A DNA stretch of 64,000 bases from Halolactibacillus sp051746745 (GCA_051746745.1 JBNJFJ010000002.1:5441-69440), one strand, 5' to 3'; shown: positions 9,319 through 18,646, counted from the stretch's first letter. Notes: a model not told the origin generated them from the letters alone. Numbers and translations: made by a program.

Positions 9319-10203
9319 TTATTTTTTAACTTGATTCATTACTTCTTCAGCAAAGTTTTCTTGGCGTTTTTCCATACCTTCGCCTACTTCATAACGTGCA
9401 AAGTCAGCAATTGTTGCGCCTTTATCAGCCACTAACTGCTTCACTTTTTGATCTGGGTCTTTAACAAAGCTTTGTTCTAATAAACAAATTTCTTCGAAGA
9501 ATTTACCTAAACGACCTTCAACCATTTTCTCAACGATATTTTCTGGCTTGCCTTCGTTAAGTGCTTGTTGCTTAAGTACTTCACGTTCTTTTTCAACTGT
9601 TTCAGCATCTACTGCATCACGTGAAACAAAACGTGGGTTTACAGCAGCAATGTGCATCGCAATATCTTTTGCGAAAGCTTCATCTGTTGTGCCTTCTAAT
9701 ACTGTAAGAACACCAATGTTACCACCCATATGGATGTATGCACCGAAAGCATCGTTATCAGTTTTTTCAGCAATGATAAAGCGACGAAGAGAAAGTTTCT
9801 CACCGATTTTAGCAATGTTGTTGTTGATGAATGTTTCAACTGTTTCACCATCACCGTGTAACGGTTGTTGTAACGCTTCTTCAACGTTTGCTGGTTTTTG
9901 GCTAAGTAAGTGCTTAGCTAATTCACTTAATAGTGCTTTAAATTGATCATTTTTCGTTACGAAGTCAGTTTCACAGTTGACTTCGAATAATACCGCTGTA
10001 TTACCTTCAGTTAATGTATACGCTGAACCTTCAGCTGCGATACGATCTGCTTTTTTAGCCGCTTTTGAAATACCTTTTTCACGTAAGTAATCAACTGCTT
10101 GATCCATATCACCATCAGTTTCTTGAAGTGCTTTTTTACAGTCCATCATACCTGCGCCTGTTTTTTCACGTAATTCTTTTACCATACTCGCTGTTACTGC
10201 CAT
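9319..10203 (-). CDS. tsf: Translation elongation factor Ts
   Basis: Guanine nucleotide exchange factor for EF-Tu. 294 residues. The N-terminal UBA-like domain (LREKTGAGMMDCKKAL) is followed by the EF-Tu-contact motif CETDFV and the two coiled core subdomains. AAGGAGG precedes the ATG. It lies after rpsB as in almost all bacteria, but an attenuator-like hairpin sits between the two genes. Confidence 0.98.
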   Translation of the reverse strand: MAVTASMVKELREKTGAGMMDCKKALQETDGDMDQAVDYLREKGISKAAKKADRIAAEGSAYTLTEGNTAVLFEVNCETDFVTKNDQFKALLSELAKHLLSQKPANVEEALQQPLHGDGETVETFINNNIAKIGEKLSLRRFIIAEKTDNDAFGAYIHMGGNIGVLTVLEGTTDEAFAKDIAMHIAAVNPRFVSRDAVDAETVEKEREVLKQQALNEGKPENIVEKMVEGRLGKFFEEICLLEQSFVKDPDQKVKQLVADKGATIADFARYEVGEGMEKRQENFAEEVMNQVKK

Positions 10204-10252
10204 GTAAAATTCCTCCTTAGAATGTAAGTTACTTAGACGTCGCTTTAAAAAA

Positions 10253-10280
10253 GGTGATAAAAGGTTACCCTCTTATCACC
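10253..10280 (-). terminator. Terminator/attenuator between rpsB and tsf
   Basis: Stem GGTGATAA/TTATCACC with a 12-base loop containing the self-complementary GGTAACC, followed by six Ts on the minus strand. It begins 11 bases after the rpsB stop. A canonical U-tract inside a two-gene operon suggests partial termination that sets the S2 to EF-Ts ratio. Confidence 0.75.
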
Positions 10281-10291
10281 TCCGTCAACGT

Positions 10292-11026
10292 TTACTCTTC
10301 TGAAGCTACTTCTTCAGTTACTGTTTCTTCAACAGCTTCTTCTTCACCTTGTTTTACTTCTAAAATAGCATCTGCCATTTTACCAGTAAGTAATTTAACC
10401 GCACGGATTGCGTCATCGTTTGCTGGGATGACATAATCAATCTCATCTGGGTCACAGTTAGTATCAACGATACCAACAATCGGAATATTTAATTTGTGAG
10501 CTTCAGCTACCGCAATACGCTCTTTACGAGGGTCAACGATAAATAAAGCATCAGGAATTTTCTTCATTTCTTTAATACCGCCTAAGAATTTAACTAGACG
10601 ATCTTTTTCTTTAAGAAGTCCAACAACTTCTTTCTTAGGAAGGACATCAAATGTACCGTCCTCTTCCATGCGCTCGATGTCTTTAAGACGATTGATACGC
10701 TTACGGATTGTACCGAAGTTAGTTAATGTACCACCTAACCAACGTTGGTTAATAAAGTATTGACCTGAGCGGATTGCTTCATCTTTAACTGATTCTTGTG
10801 CTTGTTTTTTCGTACCAACGAAAAGAACAGTACCACCGTTTTCAGCAACTTCTTTAATGAAGTTATAAGCTTCTTCCACTTTCTTCACTGTCTTTTGTAA
10901 GTCGATAATGTAGATGCCGTTACGCTCTGTGAAGATATATTTCTTCATCTTTGGATTCCAACGGCGTGTTTGGTGTCCGAAATGTACACCGGCTTCAAGT
11001 AGTTGTTTCATTGAAATAACTGCCAT
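10292..11026 (-). CDS. rpsB: 30S ribosomal protein S2
   Basis: Small-subunit ribosomal protein needed for S1/translation-initiation surfaces. 244 residues, near the Bacillus length of 246. It opens with the typical KQLLEAGVHFGHQTRRWNPKM and contains VGTKKQAQ and the FIVDPRKERIAVAEA segment. The C-terminus is an acidic tail rich in Glu and Val. The ATG at 11026 follows GGAGGAAC; an in-frame extension to 11125 runs through the leader RNA and is not believed. Confidence 0.98.
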   Translation of the reverse strand: MAVISMKQLLEAGVHFGHQTRRWNPKMKKYIFTERNGIYIIDLQKTVKKVEEAYNFIKEVAENGGTVLFVGTKKQAQESVKDEAIRSGQYFINQRWLGGTLTNFGTIRKRINRLKDIERMEEDGTFDVLPKKEVVGLLKEKDRLVKFLGGIKEMKKIPDALFIVDPRKERIAVAEAHKLNIPIVGIVDTNCDPDEIDYVIPANDDAIRAVKLLTGKMADAILEVKQGEEEAVEETVTEEVASEE

Positions 11027-11062
11027 GTTTTTGTTCCTCCTAATAGGTTTTTTATTTTCCTC

Positions 11063-11131
11063 CGCTAACATCCTCAACATAAAAGACTTAAACATAAAAT
11101 ATTTAAGCACCCTTTTACATTTCAACTAGCG
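11063..11131 (-). promoter_or_regulatory. Structured rpsB leader RNA
   Basis: The 5' leader can fold with an outer helix CGCTA/TAGCG and an inner helix CTTAAA/TTTAAG, ending just before the first of two purine-rich blocks upstream of the start codon. Ribosomal protein leaders often fold for feedback control by their own protein. No Rfam match can be claimed by eye, so regulation by S2 is inference. Confidence 0.35.
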
Positions 11132-11153
11132 TGTGTATTTAACACCGAGAATT

Positions 11154-11182
11154 AATATATCATACTTCATCAACGAAGGCAA
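11154..11182 (-). promoter_or_regulatory. Sigma-A promoter of rpsB-tsf
   Basis: TTGCCT, 17-base spacer, TATATT on the minus strand, about 130 bases before the rpsB start codon. It lies just after the swrB stop. No strong terminator is seen at the end of the fla/che operon, so this promoter adds to any readthrough. Confidence 0.75.
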
Positions 11183-11192
11183 GTATTCACCT

Positions 11193-11690
11193 TCATTTTT
11201 TATGAAATTTTATGATCAATTCAACTTCCGTTTTCCCTCGATTCATCGCTTTTGCGATCTTTTCAGGACTTTCACCTTGCGCGTAGCGGTCAATGATTTC
11301 CGCTTGATAAGATTTTTTATAAGCTACTGGCTCATCCTCAATCGCATCTACGAGCGGTGTATATTCTGGTTCTTCTTTAGTATCGGTTTCACTGGCGATC
11401 ACTGTTTCTGTCTGCATATTTTCTTGATTAAAGCTAGCGCTAGCCGATTTCTCCTTTGCTTTAGGTTCCGATTGTTGTTGCGGGATATTTTGAACCACAT
11501 CGAGTAAACGGTCATTCTCTTCTTTCATTTCAATCAAATAAGACATCAATAGTTGCTCAAGCTCTTTTTTCTCTTCTTGGAATTTTTGCTGCTCAGATTG
11601 ATATGATTGTTGCTTTATATAGTAATGTCTTAAAACAATAAACGTCACAATATGCAATAAAAAACTCATAATTATAAGGAGGTATTCCAT
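11193..11690 (-). CDS. swrB: Swarming motility protein SwrB (YlxL family)
   Basis: Membrane protein that in Bacillus promotes flagellar type III export activation and swarming. 165 residues, close to the Bacillus length. One N-terminal membrane segment (residues 5-22) is followed by a coiled, Gln/Glu-rich stretch, an acidic low-complexity middle and the conserved C-terminal domain (YAQGESPEKIAKAMNRGKTE). It is the last gene of the fla/che operon, as in Bacillus. The termination signal after it is weak: a five-base stem without a U-tract. Confidence 0.88.
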   Translation of the reverse strand: MEYLLIIMSFLLHIVTFIVLRHYYIKQQSYQSEQQKFQEEKKELEQLLMSYLIEMKEENDRLLDVVQNIPQQQSEPKAKEKSASASFNQENMQTETVIASETDTKEEPEYTPLVDAIEDEPVAYKKSYQAEIIDRYAQGESPEKIAKAMNRGKTEVELIIKFHKK

Positions 11691-11710
11691 TTAAATGACC
11701 GACCTTTCTC

Positions 11711-13093
11711 TTATGCTCCTCGCTTCTTGATCGGTGTGATCATTATTTCACCGTCTTCTAAGTGTGCACAAGAATATTTATACTCTTTTTTTGTGGTCTC
11801 TTGATATTTACCAAAGCACAGTTCAACGTTTGGATACAGTGTCCCTTTAGCTAACAAGCTCGCTTCATTCTCTTCACCAATCGACACAGTTAAGGTTGCT
11901 TTTTTGTCTTCGATTTTCGCTAATTTATCTTCGGTCAGTTGTAACGTGTTACGCTGTTTAAGTAACAGAATCCGCTCTTTAGAACTAAGACCACCGGCTT
12001 GTGCCTTGGCTTCTAAACCAGCTCCTAATTTCTTTAATTTTTTCGCGTCTTCAAGAAGCGTGTCCCGTGCTAAATCGAGTTGCTTTAACAGCTCCATTGA
12101 TTTTTGATTAACAGCAATCGCCACCGTTGTCTTTGTATCCATCTTATTACCAATATCTTTGGCCTCAATCGACTCACCTGCAGAACAGACACCGCCGATT
12201 ATGTGGCCAGCTTGACAATAGATATGAGACTGTGCGGTACATTCACTGTGTAAAATAGAATTATTCACATTAATATTTTGTCCAGCGTGGACGGTTGCCT
12301 GATTAATGTAACCAATGTTAACATCAACCCCAGCCTCAATGAGTCCTTTCTTCATCCCAACGATTCCTTCAGATATATGAACGGAGCCACCAGCTTTAAT
12401 ATGACTTGCTTCAACCAAACCATATATATAGACATCACCTGTTGCCTCAACCGCATAACCTTCAGGCACGTTGCCGCGAACCGTTACCGACCCTTCAAAC
12501 TTGACGTTTCCAGTTTTCATAGATAAGTCCTCATTGACTTCATACGTATTAAACACATTAATTTTCGTATGGCCAATGCTTGGTTTTCCAATAATACTGC
12601 TATAAAAACTTAGTGTTTCTTCATCGAAGTAAACATTGTCACCTGCTTTGAATTTCACGGCTTTTCCTTGTTTTCCGTGAATGACTTTACCGTTTACTTT
12701 ATAACCATTGTGTGCTTCAGTAGGTAGTGTTATAATCGCAATTTTTTCATCTTTTTCAACGGTAGGAATTTTATGTATATCTTTAAAACTTTCACGTTCT
12801 TCTATATTAACGGTATCGGAATCTTTTGTTAAAAAGCGAATCGTGCCATCTTGACCGTCCACTGCCGTTTGCCCTTCGGCAATTAAAACAGGAAAACCTA
12901 ACGCTTGATCTTTTTCAGTGATAGATTTAAGTGTCTCCTCTTTTAAGCCAGCTTGAATCTGATAAGATTTCAACCAGCGTTTTAAAGCATCTAGTTCTAT
13001 TTCTTCTTCAGGCCACTCTTCATTTAATATTAGATGAGCGGATAGTTCATCTTCAGTGATGGTTACTTCAAAAAAATCATCAAATGCTACCAC
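11711..13093 (-). CDS. DUF342 / FapA-family protein in the fla/che operon
   Basis: 460 residues with a repeated polymer-like beta region (about residues 150-310, for example VTVRGNVPEGYAVEATGDVY), then a predicted coiled coil (about 325-405) and a short C-terminal domain. This is the DUF342 (FapA) architecture: a right-handed beta-helix of Gly-rich, evenly spaced repeats. It lies between sigD and swrB. From memory B. subtilis has no gene there, while other Bacillaceae do. Function is not established; a structural or assembly role at the cell pole or flagellum is inference from context. The family call is confident, the role is not. Confidence 0.85.
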   Translation of the reverse strand: MVAFDDFFEVTITEDELSAHLILNEEWPEEEIELDALKRWLKSYQIQAGLKEETLKSITEKDQALGFPVLIAEGQTAVDGQDGTIRFLTKDSDTVNIEERESFKDIHKIPTVEKDEKIAIITLPTEAHNGYKVNGKVIHGKQGKAVKFKAGDNVYFDEETLSFYSSIIGKPSIGHTKINVFNTYEVNEDLSMKTGNVKFEGSVTVRGNVPEGYAVEATGDVYIYGLVEASHIKAGGSVHISEGIVGMKKGLIEAGVDVNIGYINQATVHAGQNINVNNSILHSECTAQSHIYCQAGHIIGGVCSAGESIEAKDIGNKMDTKTTVAIAVNQKSMELLKQLDLARDTLLEDAKKLKKLGAGLEAKAQAGGLSSKERILLLKQRNTLQLTEDKLAKIEDKKATLTVSIGEENEASLLAKGTLYPNVELCFGKYQETTKKEYKYSCAHLEDGEIMITPIKKRGA

Positions 13094-13125
13094 ATGATCG
13101 GCTCCTTTTTTTGACTGTTTTATAT

Positions 13126-13878
13126 CTATTGTAAAACATGTCGCAATTTAAAAACAGCTTGTTTATGAATTTGTGATATTCGTGATGTGGTTAAATTAAG
13201 AACATGCCCAATCTCAGTAAACGTTAATTCATCATAATAAAATAAACTAACGACGAGCTGTTCATTTTTATTTAAACCTTTAATGGCTTCCGCGAGCTCT
13301 TCATGATGTTCTTCTCTCATCAATGCTTCTTCAGGCGTGAGCTGTTGATTATCAATAATCGAATGACCGATACCTTCTTTAAAGTCATCACTATTTTCGC
13401 CACTCTTCTCTTCAATCGATAAGAGATTACTAAACAGTTGATCTTTAATGGTATCTTCAACTTCTTGACGACTCATACCAACATATTGACCAATCTCATC
13501 AGCTGTAGGCTCACGCTGTAAACTTTGAGTCAATGATTGCATCGCTTGTTCTATTTTTTTCGTTTTCTCACGGGCAGACCGTGGCAACCAATCTTCTTTT
13601 CTAAGACCATCGATAATTGCCCCTCTAATTCGAAAAGAAGCATACGTATCGAATTTCAAATCGCGTTCGGGTTCAAATTTATTAAGGGCATCGAACAAGC
13701 CAAAAAAGCCCAAACTTCGAATGTCATCGCGTTGGACCGTTTTTGGTAAATGTACACCAATCCGTTGTGCGTGAAAATCGACTAAGTATTGATAATGTTC
13801 GACAAGACGATTAGCTATGTCTGGACTGCGCGTGTCACTCCACGCTAACCATAATTGATCTATATTGTCTAAAGTCAC
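13126..13878 (-). CDS. sigD: Flagellar RNA polymerase sigma factor SigD (sigma-28)
   Basis: Directs transcription of late flagellar, chemotaxis and autolysin genes. 250 residues; regions 2 (FFGLFDALNKFEPERDLKF, then DTYASFRIRGAIIDGLR), 3 and 4 are complete. The region 4 helix-turn-helix is LTFTEIGHVLNLTTSRISQIH. It lies near the end of the operon, as in Bacillus, where distance from the promoter contributes to the ON/OFF heterogeneity of motility. FlgM, its anti-sigma partner, is not in this window. Confidence 0.97.
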   Translation of the reverse strand: MTLDNIDQLWLAWSDTRSPDIANRLVEHYQYLVDFHAQRIGVHLPKTVQRDDIRSLGFFGLFDALNKFEPERDLKFDTYASFRIRGAIIDGLRKEDWLPRSAREKTKKIEQAMQSLTQSLQREPTADEIGQYVGMSRQEVEDTIKDQLFSNLLSIEEKSGENSDDFKEGIGHSIIDNQQLTPEEALMREEHHEELAEAIKGLNKNEQLVVSLFYYDELTFTEIGHVLNLTTSRISQIHKQAVFKLRHVLQ

Positions 13879-13896
13879 AGTAATCGCCTTCCTTTC

Positions 13897-14397
13897 TTAT
13901 AAATCTTGCGTGCCTTGGTTCACGGTTCGCACGTTAAGCATTAAGGTTTCAGTTGAAAACTCAATGGTACGTCCACTTTTCCCTCGGACATCTTCAGCTA
14001 CAATCGGGATGCGTTCTTTTTCTAAAAAATCTTTCACAGCAATCACATTGCGTTCGCCTACTCTCAGCATATCATTCGTCGAGCTAAATGAAAACATTTG
14101 AGCACCACCCGCAATTTTAGCTTTTAATTGATAGCGTTTTGCCCCTTTATCTAATAACGTTTGAAGCAAAATAGGTAATGAGGTATCGGCGTATTTAAAG
14201 GCATTAATGTTGTCTTTTTTAGCCGAGGTTGAATCTGGTAACATCACGTGTGCCATGCCGGCAATCTTAAGTCGAGTGTCATAAATGACAACACCTACAC
14301 AAGAACCTAATCCTGATGTACGCAAATGCATAGGTGCTTCAGCAAACTTTAAATCAGCAATCCCGACTTTAACAATATGGTCTACTAATGTTTTCAT
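13897..14397 (-). CDS. cheD: Chemoreceptor glutamine deamidase CheD
   Basis: Deamidates Gln residues in chemoreceptors and, bound to CheC, takes part in adaptation. 166 residues. The catalytic triad spacing matches the characterised family: Thr27, Cys33 (GSCVGVVIYD) and His50 (GMAHVMLP). It overlaps the end of cheC by four bases, so the two interacting proteins are translationally coupled. Confidence 0.95.
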   Translation of the reverse strand: MKTLVDHIVKVGIADLKFAEAPMHLRTSGLGSCVGVVIYDTRLKIAGMAHVMLPDSTSAKKDNINAFKYADTSLPILLQTLLDKGAKRYQLKAKIAGGAQMFSFSSTNDMLRVGERNVIAVKDFLEKERIPIVAEDVRGKSGRTIEFSTETLMLNVRTVNQGTQDL

Positions 14398-15029
14398 TGA
14401 TCATTAACTCCAAGCTTTTCAAATAAGTGATCAAACGAGTCAGGATCAGGTAACAAGAAAAAGTGACCTTTAATAGGGTCGCCTTCATCTTCATGATCAT
14501 CGATTAAGGTATCAATGACCATCGCATAATCACTTACTTGGGAAATTTCGAGCAATCCTTCTGCGAGAATAGCACCGGCCATATCGATGGTGAGTAATGG
14601 AATCGATGGTTGTAAGCTCCCACCAATGAAGTCTGATAAGGCTGATAAATAAGAACCAGCTAAAATATTACCGATTTCTTGTAGAGCTGATAAAGCCATA
14701 AGATTATCCGGATTATGAACGACAGAAAAATCATCAATTCCGGTTAATTGTTTTACAAAGCTTTCCGCTTCTTCAGGCGATAGAATAAAGAACATCTGGC
14801 CTGGTGCTTCCCCTTCAATACGGAGGAAAACGGCGGTAATAATTTCTTCAGGCCCCCCAACTAAATTCATCATTTCTTCAAAATCAACGACACGTACCGA
14901 AGGTACGTGCATGTCGATTTTCTTATTTAACATTTTTGATAAAGCCGTAGCAGCATTACCAGAACCAATGTTACCAATTTCTTTCATAACATCTAATTGT
15001 AACGCGGTTAAAGATTCGATAGAAGCCAA
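14394..15029 (-). CDS. cheC: CheY-P phosphatase CheC
   Basis: Dephosphorylates CheY-P and is stimulated by CheD. 211 residues. Both phosphatase signature helices are present: DVMKEIGNIGSGNAATAL near the N-terminus and ALQEIGNILAGSYLSAL in the second half, each with the Glu and Asn that coordinate catalysis. Paralogous to the CheC-like domains of FliY in the same operon. Adjacent to cheW and cheD. Confidence 0.95.
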   Translation of the reverse strand: MASIESLTALQLDVMKEIGNIGSGNAATALSKMLNKKIDMHVPSVRVVDFEEMMNLVGGPEEIITAVFLRIEGEAPGQMFFILSPEEAESFVKQLTGIDDFSVVHNPDNLMALSALQEIGNILAGSYLSALSDFIGGSLQPSIPLLTIDMAGAILAEGLLEISQVSDYAMVIDTLIDDHEDEGDPIKGHFFLLPDPDSFDHLFEKLGVNDQ

Positions 15030-15037
15030 ATTCTCAC

Positions 15038-15496
15038 CTACTTCTTTTCATAAAATTCTTTTAAGACATCGGTCGATAAAATCTCATCAATATTTAATAA
15101 AATAAGCAAGCGCTCATCATACTTCGCCACACCATTAATATAATCAATTTTAACCGTACCGACGGTTTCTGGCGCTGGCTCAATGGATTCATTCGGAATA
15201 TCAATCACATCGTAACACGCATCGACAATCAAGCCGACATCCTTTTCATCATGTTGAATGATAATGATCCGTGTTGCCTCTGTTTCTTCTTGACGATCAA
15301 AGTTGAAGCGCTCGCGTAAATCAATCACCGGTGTGACAACACCGCGCAAGTTAAGGACACCTTTAACGAACGGCGGTACCCCTGGAATACGTGTGATCGG
15401 CATAACACGCTCAATCGCTCCTACTAAGTCTACTGGTAAAGCATATTCTTCATCATTTAATTCAAAGACAATCGATTTTAAAAATTCTAAAGCCAT
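15038..15496 (-). CDS. cheW: Chemotaxis coupling protein CheW
   Basis: Adaptor linking chemoreceptors to CheA. 152 residues forming a single CheW/SH3-like double barrel. Conserved elements seen are FELNDEEYALPVD, RIPGVPPFVKGVLNLRG and VVTPVIDLRERF. It follows cheA by 14 bases, so the receptor-kinase scaffold is made from adjacent genes. Confidence 0.97.
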   Translation of the reverse strand: MALEFLKSIVFELNDEEYALPVDLVGAIERVMPITRIPGVPPFVKGVLNLRGVVTPVIDLRERFNFDRQEETEATRIIIIQHDEKDVGLIVDACYDVIDIPNESIEPAPETVGTVKIDYINGVAKYDERLLILLNIDEILSTDVLKEFYEKK

Positions 15497-15510
15497 TGTT
15501 ATACCTCCCC

Positions 15511-17538
15511 TTACTTAATTAATGCATCCGTATCAACAATTAATGCGACTTGTCCATCACCTAAGATGGTTGCCCCAGAAATGGCAAAGACGTCTGTTAA
15601 ATAGTTTCCTAGTGATTTTAATACAACCTCTTGTTGGCCAATGAAGGAGTCGACAATCAGACCTGCCATCTTTTCCCCTTGTCTAATAATCACGACAGAG
15701 TAGAAATCATCTTCTTCTGTTTCACCCGGTACATCAAAGACATCTGAGAGTGACACAAGTGGCACAACGCGTCCTCTAAAGTCAATCACAGGTTGGTGAT
15801 GAGCTGAGAGGATGTCCTTTTTGTTTACAATGGCTGTTTCAATGATTGAAGATAATGGTACCGCAAATTTTTCATTTTTAACTTCTGTTAACATGACCGA
15901 AATAATCGACAATGTTAATGGTAGTTGAATGACGAAGGTTGAACCTTCATTGTATTTAGAGTCAATCGTAATATTACCACCAAGTGATTCAATCGTATTT
16001 TTCACCACATCAAGTCCAACCCCGCGACCTGAAATATCTGAAATTGTATCGGCCGTTGAGAAGCCAGATGCCATAATTAGTTGGAAGACTTGTTGGTCAG
16101 AGTAACTCTTCGACTCTTCAAGTGTTAATACGCCGTTAGCAATCGCTTTTTTCAGTACTTTCTCACGGTCAATACCAGCACCATCATCCGCAATTTCAAT
16201 AAAGACATGGTTACCACTATGGTAAGCATTTAATTTTAGCGTACCTTGAGCCGGCTTTCCTTTTGCTTCACGCTCACTCGGTGTTTCAATACCATGATCT
16301 AAAGCATTACGAATTAAGTGAACCATTGGATCACCAATCTCATCAATCACGGTACGATCAAGTTCTGTTTCAGCACCGTAAATTTGTAAGTCAATGTCTT
16401 TGTTTAAGTCTTTAGCTAATTGACGAACCATGCGTGGGAAGCGATTAAACACTTGATCCACCGGTACCATTCGCATCTTTAAGATGATGTTTTGAAGATC
16501 ACCAGAAATACGTGACATGTGTTCCACCGTTTCTTGTAGCTCATTATTTTTTAATGTTGTTGAAATCTGTTCCAATCGACCACGGTCGATGACTAACTCT
16601 TCGAACAAGTTCATGAGCGCATCCAAACGATCAATATTGACACGGATCGTTTTACTAGAAAGCTGAGATTTTTTCTTGGTATTGGCTGTTGAGGTTGATT
16701 GTTCCCCCTCGGTTGAACCTTCATCAGTTGGCACTTTCGTCTCGTTAGTTACGGACGTCGTTTCATCTCGGTCATACGCCTCTATTTCTAACTCTTTCAC
16801 TTCAACAGTGTCAATTTCAGACACTTTATTGATTTTTGCTGAAACATCCTCAGCCGAATCTTTAGTCACTAATACAACTGTGAAGCTATAATCGAATTTT
16901 TCTTCTTCTAATTCAGGCACAGATGGCGTTGATTTAATTACCTCGCCAAGTTTCTCAAGGATCTCAAATACCATATAAACGCGTGCTGCTTTTAATAGTG
17001 TTGTTTCTTGAAGTGTCACCGTCACTTGATAATTATTAAAACCGCCCTCGGCTGATTGCTGAAGAACAGTCAGTTCAAATTCATCTAAAGTAACATCGGT
17101 ATTGACTGTTTTGTTTGTCACATCAGTCGCCTCTGATGATGAAGCAGCTGCGACGCTCTCGCCTTTTTCCATCGCTTCTAGTTGATTAACCAAGTCTTTT
17201 ACATCTTTTTTACCTTCGCCTCCATCAATGATATCTAAAACCATTGCTTCCAGGGCATCTACCGCTTTAAAAATAACATCTAACATCGCTTCATTAAGTT
17301 TGACCTTATGATTACGAATCGCATCTAACACATTCTCCATTTTATGTGTTAAGTCAGCTAAATCTTGAAAACCCATTGTCGCTGACATACCTTTTAATGT
17401 ATGGGCGGAACGGAAAATTTCATTTACGATCGCAACATCTTCCGGGTTCTTTTCGAGCGTTAACAGATGATCATTTAACGCTTGAATATGTTCTTTACTT
17501 TCCTCAATAAAAACATCTAAATACTCATTCATCTCCAT
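15511..17538 (-). CDS. cheA: Chemotaxis histidine kinase CheA
   Basis: Receptor-controlled kinase that phosphorylates CheY and CheB. 675 residues in the order P1 (phospho-acceptor His46 in SAHTLKG), P2 CheY-docking, P3 dimer helices, P4 ATPase (N box HLIRNALDHGIETP and G boxes including GRGVGLD) and P5 CheW-like. A Ser/Thr/Glu-rich linker separates P2 and P3. The ATG at 17538 is preferred: a GTG nine bases upstream is itself part of the AGAGGTG ribosome-binding site. It sits between cheB and cheW. Confidence 0.97.
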   Translation of the reverse strand: MEMNEYLDVFIEESKEHIQALNDHLLTLEKNPEDVAIVNEIFRSAHTLKGMSATMGFQDLADLTHKMENVLDAIRNHKVKLNEAMLDVIFKAVDALEAMVLDIIDGGEGKKDVKDLVNQLEAMEKGESVAAASSSEATDVTNKTVNTDVTLDEFELTVLQQSAEGGFNNYQVTVTLQETTLLKAARVYMVFEILEKLGEVIKSTPSVPELEEEKFDYSFTVVLVTKDSAEDVSAKINKVSEIDTVEVKELEIEAYDRDETTSVTNETKVPTDEGSTEGEQSTSTANTKKKSQLSSKTIRVNIDRLDALMNLFEELVIDRGRLEQISTTLKNNELQETVEHMSRISGDLQNIILKMRMVPVDQVFNRFPRMVRQLAKDLNKDIDLQIYGAETELDRTVIDEIGDPMVHLIRNALDHGIETPSEREAKGKPAQGTLKLNAYHSGNHVFIEIADDGAGIDREKVLKKAIANGVLTLEESKSYSDQQVFQLIMASGFSTADTISDISGRGVGLDVVKNTIESLGGNITIDSKYNEGSTFVIQLPLTLSIISVMLTEVKNEKFAVPLSSIIETAIVNKKDILSAHHQPVIDFRGRVVPLVSLSDVFDVPGETEEDDFYSVVIIRQGEKMAGLIVDSFIGQQEVVLKSLGNYLTDVFAISGATILGDGQVALIVDTDALIK

Positions 17539-17554
17539 CACATTCACCTCTCAC

Positions 17555-18643
17555 TTAAACTAATTTAACAATACGCTCACTGATCAGCGTTAAAGGCTCA
17601 ACAAAATCCACTAATTTTGTTTTTTCCGCTGCTTGAGGCATACCGTAGACAACACACGTTTCTTTTGATTCTGAAATCGATTGAGTGAACGGATGCTGTT
17701 CTTTCATTTGTATCAGCCCATTCGTACCATCTGATCCCATCCCGGTCATAATCACACTTATCAGTTCAACACCTCTAAGTTCAGCTAATGATTCAAATAA
17801 CACGTCAACTGCTGGTTGGTGACCGTTTCTGTTTTCTTCTTTAGAAATACTCACGCGAAAGCCTTTACTCGATTTTTTCACTCGCATTTGGAATCCACCC
17901 GGTGCAATGTAACAGACACCCGGATGCAGCATATCCCCATCCTCCGCTTCTTTTACCGTCACCTTTGATAACTGGTTAAGCCGATCGGCTAAAGATTTTG
18001 TAAAACCTGCCGGCATATGTTGGACAACAACAACCGGTGCTTTTAAATCTTCAGGTAACTGGGTAATCACCTGTTGAAGGGCACGTGGACCTCCTGTTGA
18101 TGTCCCAATCGCCACAATCTTCTTAAAGGATTCAGGTTTCTCACCCAACGGCTTAATGGGTTGGATATTGGTTTTTTCGGGTCTTGGTACGAGCTTTTTA
18201 ATCGGTAACGCTGGCATATCTCGCTTCAGTGTTTTCACTTCAACTTCAGCAGCTTCTAACACCTTACTTATTATTTCGTCTTCTATGTCTTGAATGTTTA
18301 GAGAAATAGACCCAGAAGGTTTTGGAATAAAATCAACAGCGCCAAATTCCATTGATTCTAAAGTCTTATCCGCCCCTTCTCGCGTGAGACTGGACAGCAT
18401 AACAACCGGTCTTGGATCATTTGTCATAATCTCTTTTAAAGCCGTAATCCCATCCATTACAGGCATTTCAATATCTAAAGTGATGACATCTGGTTGGTGT
18501 TGTTTAATCTTCTCCAGCGCATCTTGACCATTTCTTGCGGTATCAATGACATGAAGGCGCGCATGATCTTCTAAGATATTTGAAATCATTTTTCTCATAA
18601 AGGCGGAATCATCAACAACAAGTACATTTACTTTTTTCATCAT
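17555..18643 (-). CDS. cheB: Chemoreceptor methylesterase CheB
   Basis: Response regulator with methylesterase/glutaminase activity on chemoreceptors. 362 residues. An N-terminal receiver domain (VLVVDDSAFMRKMI; acceptor in DIEMPVMDG) is linked to a C-terminal catalytic domain with the Ser motif GTSTGGPRAL, the His region QHMPAGFT and the Asp region MTGMGSDGTNG. Two adjacent ATG codons follow GAGAGGT; the first is used here. It lies three bases after flhG. Confidence 0.97.
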   Translation of the reverse strand: MMKKVNVLVVDDSAFMRKMISNILEDHARLHVIDTARNGQDALEKIKQHQPDVITLDIEMPVMDGITALKEIMTNDPRPVVMLSSLTREGADKTLESMEFGAVDFIPKPSGSISLNIQDIEDEIISKVLEAAEVEVKTLKRDMPALPIKKLVPRPEKTNIQPIKPLGEKPESFKKIVAIGTSTGGPRALQQVITQLPEDLKAPVVVVQHMPAGFTKSLADRLNQLSKVTVKEAEDGDMLHPGVCYIAPGGFQMRVKKSSKGFRVSISKEENRNGHQPAVDVLFESLAELRGVELISVIMTGMGSDGTNGLIQMKEQHPFTQSISESKETCVVYGMPQAAEKTKLVDFVEPLTLISERIVKLV

Positions 18644-18646
18644 GAT

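Noticed and set aside
9548..9946. 132-codon plus-strand open frame inside tsf
   Set aside because: Exact antisense of a confident gene, no ribosome-binding site, and the Ser-rich product is typical of a shadow frame.
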